From a virus: DNA of 21,912 nt. Shown here in pieces: positions 19,704 to 21,912 of this stretch. Positions within the stretch are counted from its first letter, which is position 1. Every line of letters begins with the position of its first letter. The DNA lies in IMG/VR virus record IMGVR_UViG_3300015265_000023, positions 1 through 21,912 of that record; one strand, 5' to 3'. The position numbers and the translations under genes are program-made. Below the pieces are notes generated by a model, which searched no databases, was not told the origin of the DNA, and was given only the letters and a program-made list of their open reading frames with translations.

Positions 19704-19728
19704 AGCCGGGATTGCGCCCCGGCTAATT
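19704..19728 (+). terminator. Hairpin terminator upstream of rha
   Basis: AGCCGGG (19704-19710) pairs with CCCGGCT (19718-19724), preceded by six A and followed by AATT. It lies 17 bases after the stop at 19687. Read-through or a separate promoter would be needed for rha and the replication genes. Confidence 0.7.
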
Positions 19729-19752
19729 CATTACAACTTGATGAGGCCGATT

Positions 19753-20565
19753 ATGCAGAGCCAACTCCATTCAAGCAATACTTCTCCCACTGTCGCGACA
19801 CGTTTTGCTAATTCCGAAAACGTGTCGCGCACCACGATGTCTTCCCGCGAGATCGCCAATGTCACCGGTAAACGGCACGACAACGTGAAGCGCGACATCG
19901 TGGCAATGCTCAAAGACCTGAAAGTAGATGCACTCAATTTTGAGGACATCTACCTCGATGGTCGCAACCGTGAGCAAGTCCAGTACATTCTCGACCGCGA
20001 GCACACCGACTGCCTGCTAACCGGCTACAGCGCCCCGATGCGCATGAAGGTGATTCGTAGGTGGCGCGAACTGGAAAAGCAGCAGGGCGCCCGCGAGCAG
20101 GCCCTGCTGAATGGCACCAAAGTCGTCGGCGAGATCGCCATCATGGAGTGCTTCACGCGCCTGCTGAAGCCCGCGCCATCTTGCCAGATGGCCATGCTGA
20201 CGAAGATTGCCCAGAACAACGGCCTCGACCCGAAGTTTCTCCCAGGCTACGCCGTCGACGCGGCGCCTGATGCGGCCGGCGGCTCCTCGATGCCCACCAA
20301 GTCGGCCACGGCCTTGCTGAAAGACAACAGCATCCGTATTGCGCCGGCGGCATTTAACCGCGCACTGGCTGCCAAGGGCTTCCTTAAGCAGCTCCAGCGC
20401 AAAAACTCCAAGCAGGAAATGGTCGACTTCTGGTCTGTGACTGAGCAGGGCCTTCGTTTTGGCAAGAATTTGACCAATCCTCAATCCCCCCGCGAGACGC
20501 AGCCTCACTGGTATGTCGATCGCTTCCTCGAACTGGCCGATCTGATCGGCAAAGGCGGCAAGTAA
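19753..20565 (+). CDS. Rha-family phage regulatory protein
   Basis: I start at ATG 19753, with TGATGAGG upstream; ATG 19741 lies inside that site. The 270-aa protein has a short variable head, then the Rha DNA-binding-type domain: TMSSREIANVTGKRHDNVKRDI (28-49), the FEDIYLDGRNREQVQYILDR strand region and GYSAPMRMKVIRRWRELE. The C-terminal domain (SATALLKDNSIRIAPAAFNRALAAKGF ... GLRFGKNLTNPQSPRETQPHW) is the antirepressor-associated domain found in several phage regulators. Rha proteins act in phage regulation and were noted for effects in IHF-deficient hosts; the target here is unknown. A palindromic element sits within residues 14-26. Its stop overlaps the next ATG (TAATG). Confidence 0.85.
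   Translation: MQSQLHSSNTSPTVATRFANSENVSRTTMSSREIANVTGKRHDNVKRDIVAMLKDLKVDALNFEDIYLDGRNREQVQYILDREHTDCLLTGYSAPMRMKVIRRWRELEKQQGAREQALLNGTKVVGEIAIMECFTRLLKPAPSCQMAMLTKIAQNNGLDPKFLPGYAVDAAPDAAGGSSMPTKSATALLKDNSIRIAPAAFNRALAAKGFLKQLQRKNSKQEMVDFWSVTEQGLRFGKNLTNPQSPRETQPHWYVDRFLELADLIGKGGK
19794..19829. repeat. Palindromic element within rha
   Basis: CGCGACACGTTTT (19794-19806) and its exact reverse complement AAAACGTGTCGCG (19817-19829) flank a 10-base spacer. The right half, CCGAAAACGTGTCGCG, is identical to the minus-strand reading of 6798-6813. It encodes the ENVSR residues of the Rha N-terminus. Confidence 0.82.
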
Positions 20566-21362
20566 TGGCCCGTGCACGCAACCTCAAGCCCGCCCTGTTC
20601 AAAAATGAACTGCTCGGCGTGGCAGACCCAATGCTCACCCTGCTGTTTGAAGGCCTGTGGCTTCTCGCTGATAGGGAAGGGCGCTTGGAAGATCGTCCGC
20701 TTCGTATCAAGGGCGAGCTGTTTCCATACCGCGACGGCCTCGACATGGACAACATGCTCAACTGGCTTGCAGAAACCGGCTTCATCGTCCGCTACACCGT
20801 GGGTGAAAAGCGCTACATCGAAATCGACAACTTCATGAAGCATCAGAACCCGCACCGTAACGAACCCGAGTCGTTTATCCCGTCAGTATCAAATGGATGT
20901 ATCACTTCGGATTTTGGCAGAAGTCCTACCGATAAAATCGGAAGCGCTCCGGCTGACTCCCTCTCTACTGACTCCCTTAACCTGACTGCTGATCCCCTCA
21001 CGCCAGCGACGCCTGCGGCATCGGCGACCGAGGATCTGTTCCCGAAGTTCTGGAAGCTGTACCCGAACAAGAAGAGCAAGGCGAACGCTGAGAAGGCTTG
21101 GAAGAAACTCAAGGTCACTGACGAACTGTTCACCCTGATCGCCAGCGGCTTGGCCAAGCAAGTCGTCTGCCCTGACTGGACCAAGGACGGCGGCCAGTAT
21201 ATCCCGCACCCTGCAACCTGGCTGAACGGCAAGCGCTGGGAAGACGAGGTCAAGGTCCCCAGCAATGTCCACCAGTTCCCCCAATCCCGCCACACCGGCT
21301 TTGCCGAACGTGATTACACCGCCGGCCTGATTCCTCGGGAGGATGGCACCTATGCGTTCTGA
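20565..21362 (+). CDS. Phage replication initiator-like protein (O-like)
   Basis: The 265-aa protein has an N-terminal winged-helix-like domain: LKPALFKNELLGVADPMLTL with LFEGLWLLADREGRLEDRPLRIKGELFPYRDGLDM and IEIDNFMKHQNPHRNEPES, the outline of phage replication proteins that bind the origin. A Ser/Thr-rich linker (about 120-160) follows, and a C-terminal domain with LFPKFWKLYPNKKSKANAEK and HPATWLNGKRWEDEV, typical of proteins that bring in the helicase loader. AAAGGCGG precedes the ATG, which overlaps the rha stop. The loader gene downstream overlaps by 11 bases. By analogy with lambda O and P, the origin may lie in the linker-coding DNA, but I see no clear iterons. Confidence 0.82.
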   Translation: MARARNLKPALFKNELLGVADPMLTLLFEGLWLLADREGRLEDRPLRIKGELFPYRDGLDMDNMLNWLAETGFIVRYTVGEKRYIEIDNFMKHQNPHRNEPESFIPSVSNGCITSDFGRSPTDKIGSAPADSLSTDSLNLTADPLTPATPAASATEDLFPKFWKLYPNKKSKANAEKAWKKLKVTDELFTLIASGLAKQVVCPDWTKDGGQYIPHPATWLNGKRWEDEVKVPSNVHQFPQSRHTGFAERDYTAGLIPREDGTYAF

Positions 21363-21912
21363 AAAAGTTGTCATCATGCCAAGGGCTCAGGCCGATCCGC
21401 AAAAGATCACCGGCGTCTGCGAGAACCATGGTCAGTTCCCCCAAACGGTGAACGTGATCTTCGGCAAGGAGTTCAAGACCGGGTGCCCTGAGTGCCAGCG
21501 CATCCGCTTCGAAGAAGAGGCGGCCCGCAAGCAAGCCAACGAAGCTCAGATCATTCGCATGAGGATGGCCGAGAAATTGGGCTCAGCTCTGATTCCGAAG
21601 CGCTTTGCCGGCAAGACTTTCGACGGCTACGTGGCCACGACTACCGAGCAGCACAAGGCGCTGAACACCTGCCGTCGGTACGCCGCCGAGTTCACGCAGA
21701 TCGCCGAGTCGGGCCGCTGCCTGTTGCTGCTGGGCAAGCCCGGTACCGGCAAGACGCACCTGTCCGTTGCGATCGCCAACGAGATTATGGCGACCAGCAG
21801 CGCCTCAGCCGTGTATCGAACTGTCGGCGCCGTGCTCCAGGCAATCCGTGCCACCTACGACCGCACCAGCGAGCAGAGCGAAAACCAGATTTTGTCGAGC
21901 CTCATCAGCCCA
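21352..21912 (+). CDS. DnaC-like helicase loader, 3' end cut by window
   Basis: The frame is open to the window edge (187 residues so far). After a short N-terminal segment there is a Cys/His set (C23-x2-H26 and C45-x2-C48) that may bind zinc, then a helical linker and the AAA+ start: CLLLLGKPGTGKTHLSVAIA with Walker A at about 128-135. This fits DnaC/IstB-like ATPases that load DnaB helicase at a phage origin. The ATG follows GGGAGGA and overlaps the end of the initiator-like gene by 11 bases. Walker B and the arginine finger lie beyond the window, so the assignment rests on Walker A and gene order. Confidence 0.87.
   Translation, partial: MRSEKVVIMPRAQADPQKITGVCENHGQFPQTVNVIFGKEFKTGCPECQRIRFEEEAARKQANEAQIIRMRMAEKLGSALIPKRFAGKTFDGYVATTTEQHKALNTCRRYAAEFTQIAESGRCLLLLGKPGTGKTHLSVAIANEIMATSSASAVYRTVGAVLQAIRATYDRTSEQSENQILSSLISP

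Noticed and set aside
1-21912. CRISPR arrays, tRNA or rRNA genes, insertion sequences, integrase or att sites
   Set aside because: I saw no regularly spaced repeats, tRNA-like cloverleaf, transposase or integrase sequence in the window.

Overview
The window looks like the early/immunity half of a lambdoid prophage in a Pseudomonas of the fluorescens type. The evidence is a DUF1654 protein (a Pseudomonas family), moderate to high GC, Pseudomonas-style ribosome binding sites, and a gene order mirroring phage lambda: recombination genes | left operator/promoter | immunity genes | right operator/promoter | cro | replication genes. No integrase, structural or lysis genes are present, and both window edges cut through phage genes.

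Layout. (1) 1-2331: minus-strand, tightly packed small phage genes of unknown function plus a DUF4406/deoxyribosyltransferase-like protein, with one small plus-strand membrane protein at the left. (2) 2494-4525: a 38-codon plus-strand ORF and a large minus-strand C5-cytosine DNA methyltransferase. (3) 4573-6741: a lower-GC, plus-strand cassette of three unrelated uncharacterised genes, two with an N-terminal or central membrane helix; a 25-bp direct repeat lies upstream of the second and third. This looks like an accessory (moron/defence) insertion. (4) 6746-11521: the leftward recombination operon: lambda-Exo-like nuclease (YqaJ), RecT annealase, a coiled-coil DUF1351-like protein and several small genes joined by ATGA overlaps. 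(5) 11694-12751: a polysaccharide-lyase family 7 (alginate-lyase-like) gene directly downstream of the left promoter, with a boxA antitermination element and two repressor operators. (6) 12821-14770: small, often single-gene units with terminators: DUF1654, a periplasmic protein, a glycine-zipper/His-rich exported protein and a tiny Cys-containing exported peptide. (7) 14783-18485: a leftward gene set downstream of cI, in the position of lambda rexAB: five related small helical proteins, then a nucleotidyltransferase-like (DUF6932-type) protein and its overlapping 300-aa partner. (8) 18494-18561: three-site right operator with divergent PRM and PR. (9) 18594-21912: cro, a small antisense gene, an unknown 215-aa gene, a Rha-family regulator, a replication-initiator-like protein and a DnaC-like helicase loader cut by the window end.

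How it fits together. The repressor (S24 type) should bind the TTAACCGSCGGTTAA sites at both control regions, silencing PL and PR while driving its own near-leaderless transcript. Genes downstream of cI may therefore stay on in the lysogen. When repression is lifted, PL transcription passes a boxA, which suggests antitermination through the terminator after the lyase gene and on into the recombination genes. PR transcription yields Cro and the replication genes. The most unusual parts are the PL7 lyase in an early operon, the rex-position NTase-like pair with its paralog array, and a palindromic element that lies in the same reading frame inside two unrelated genes.
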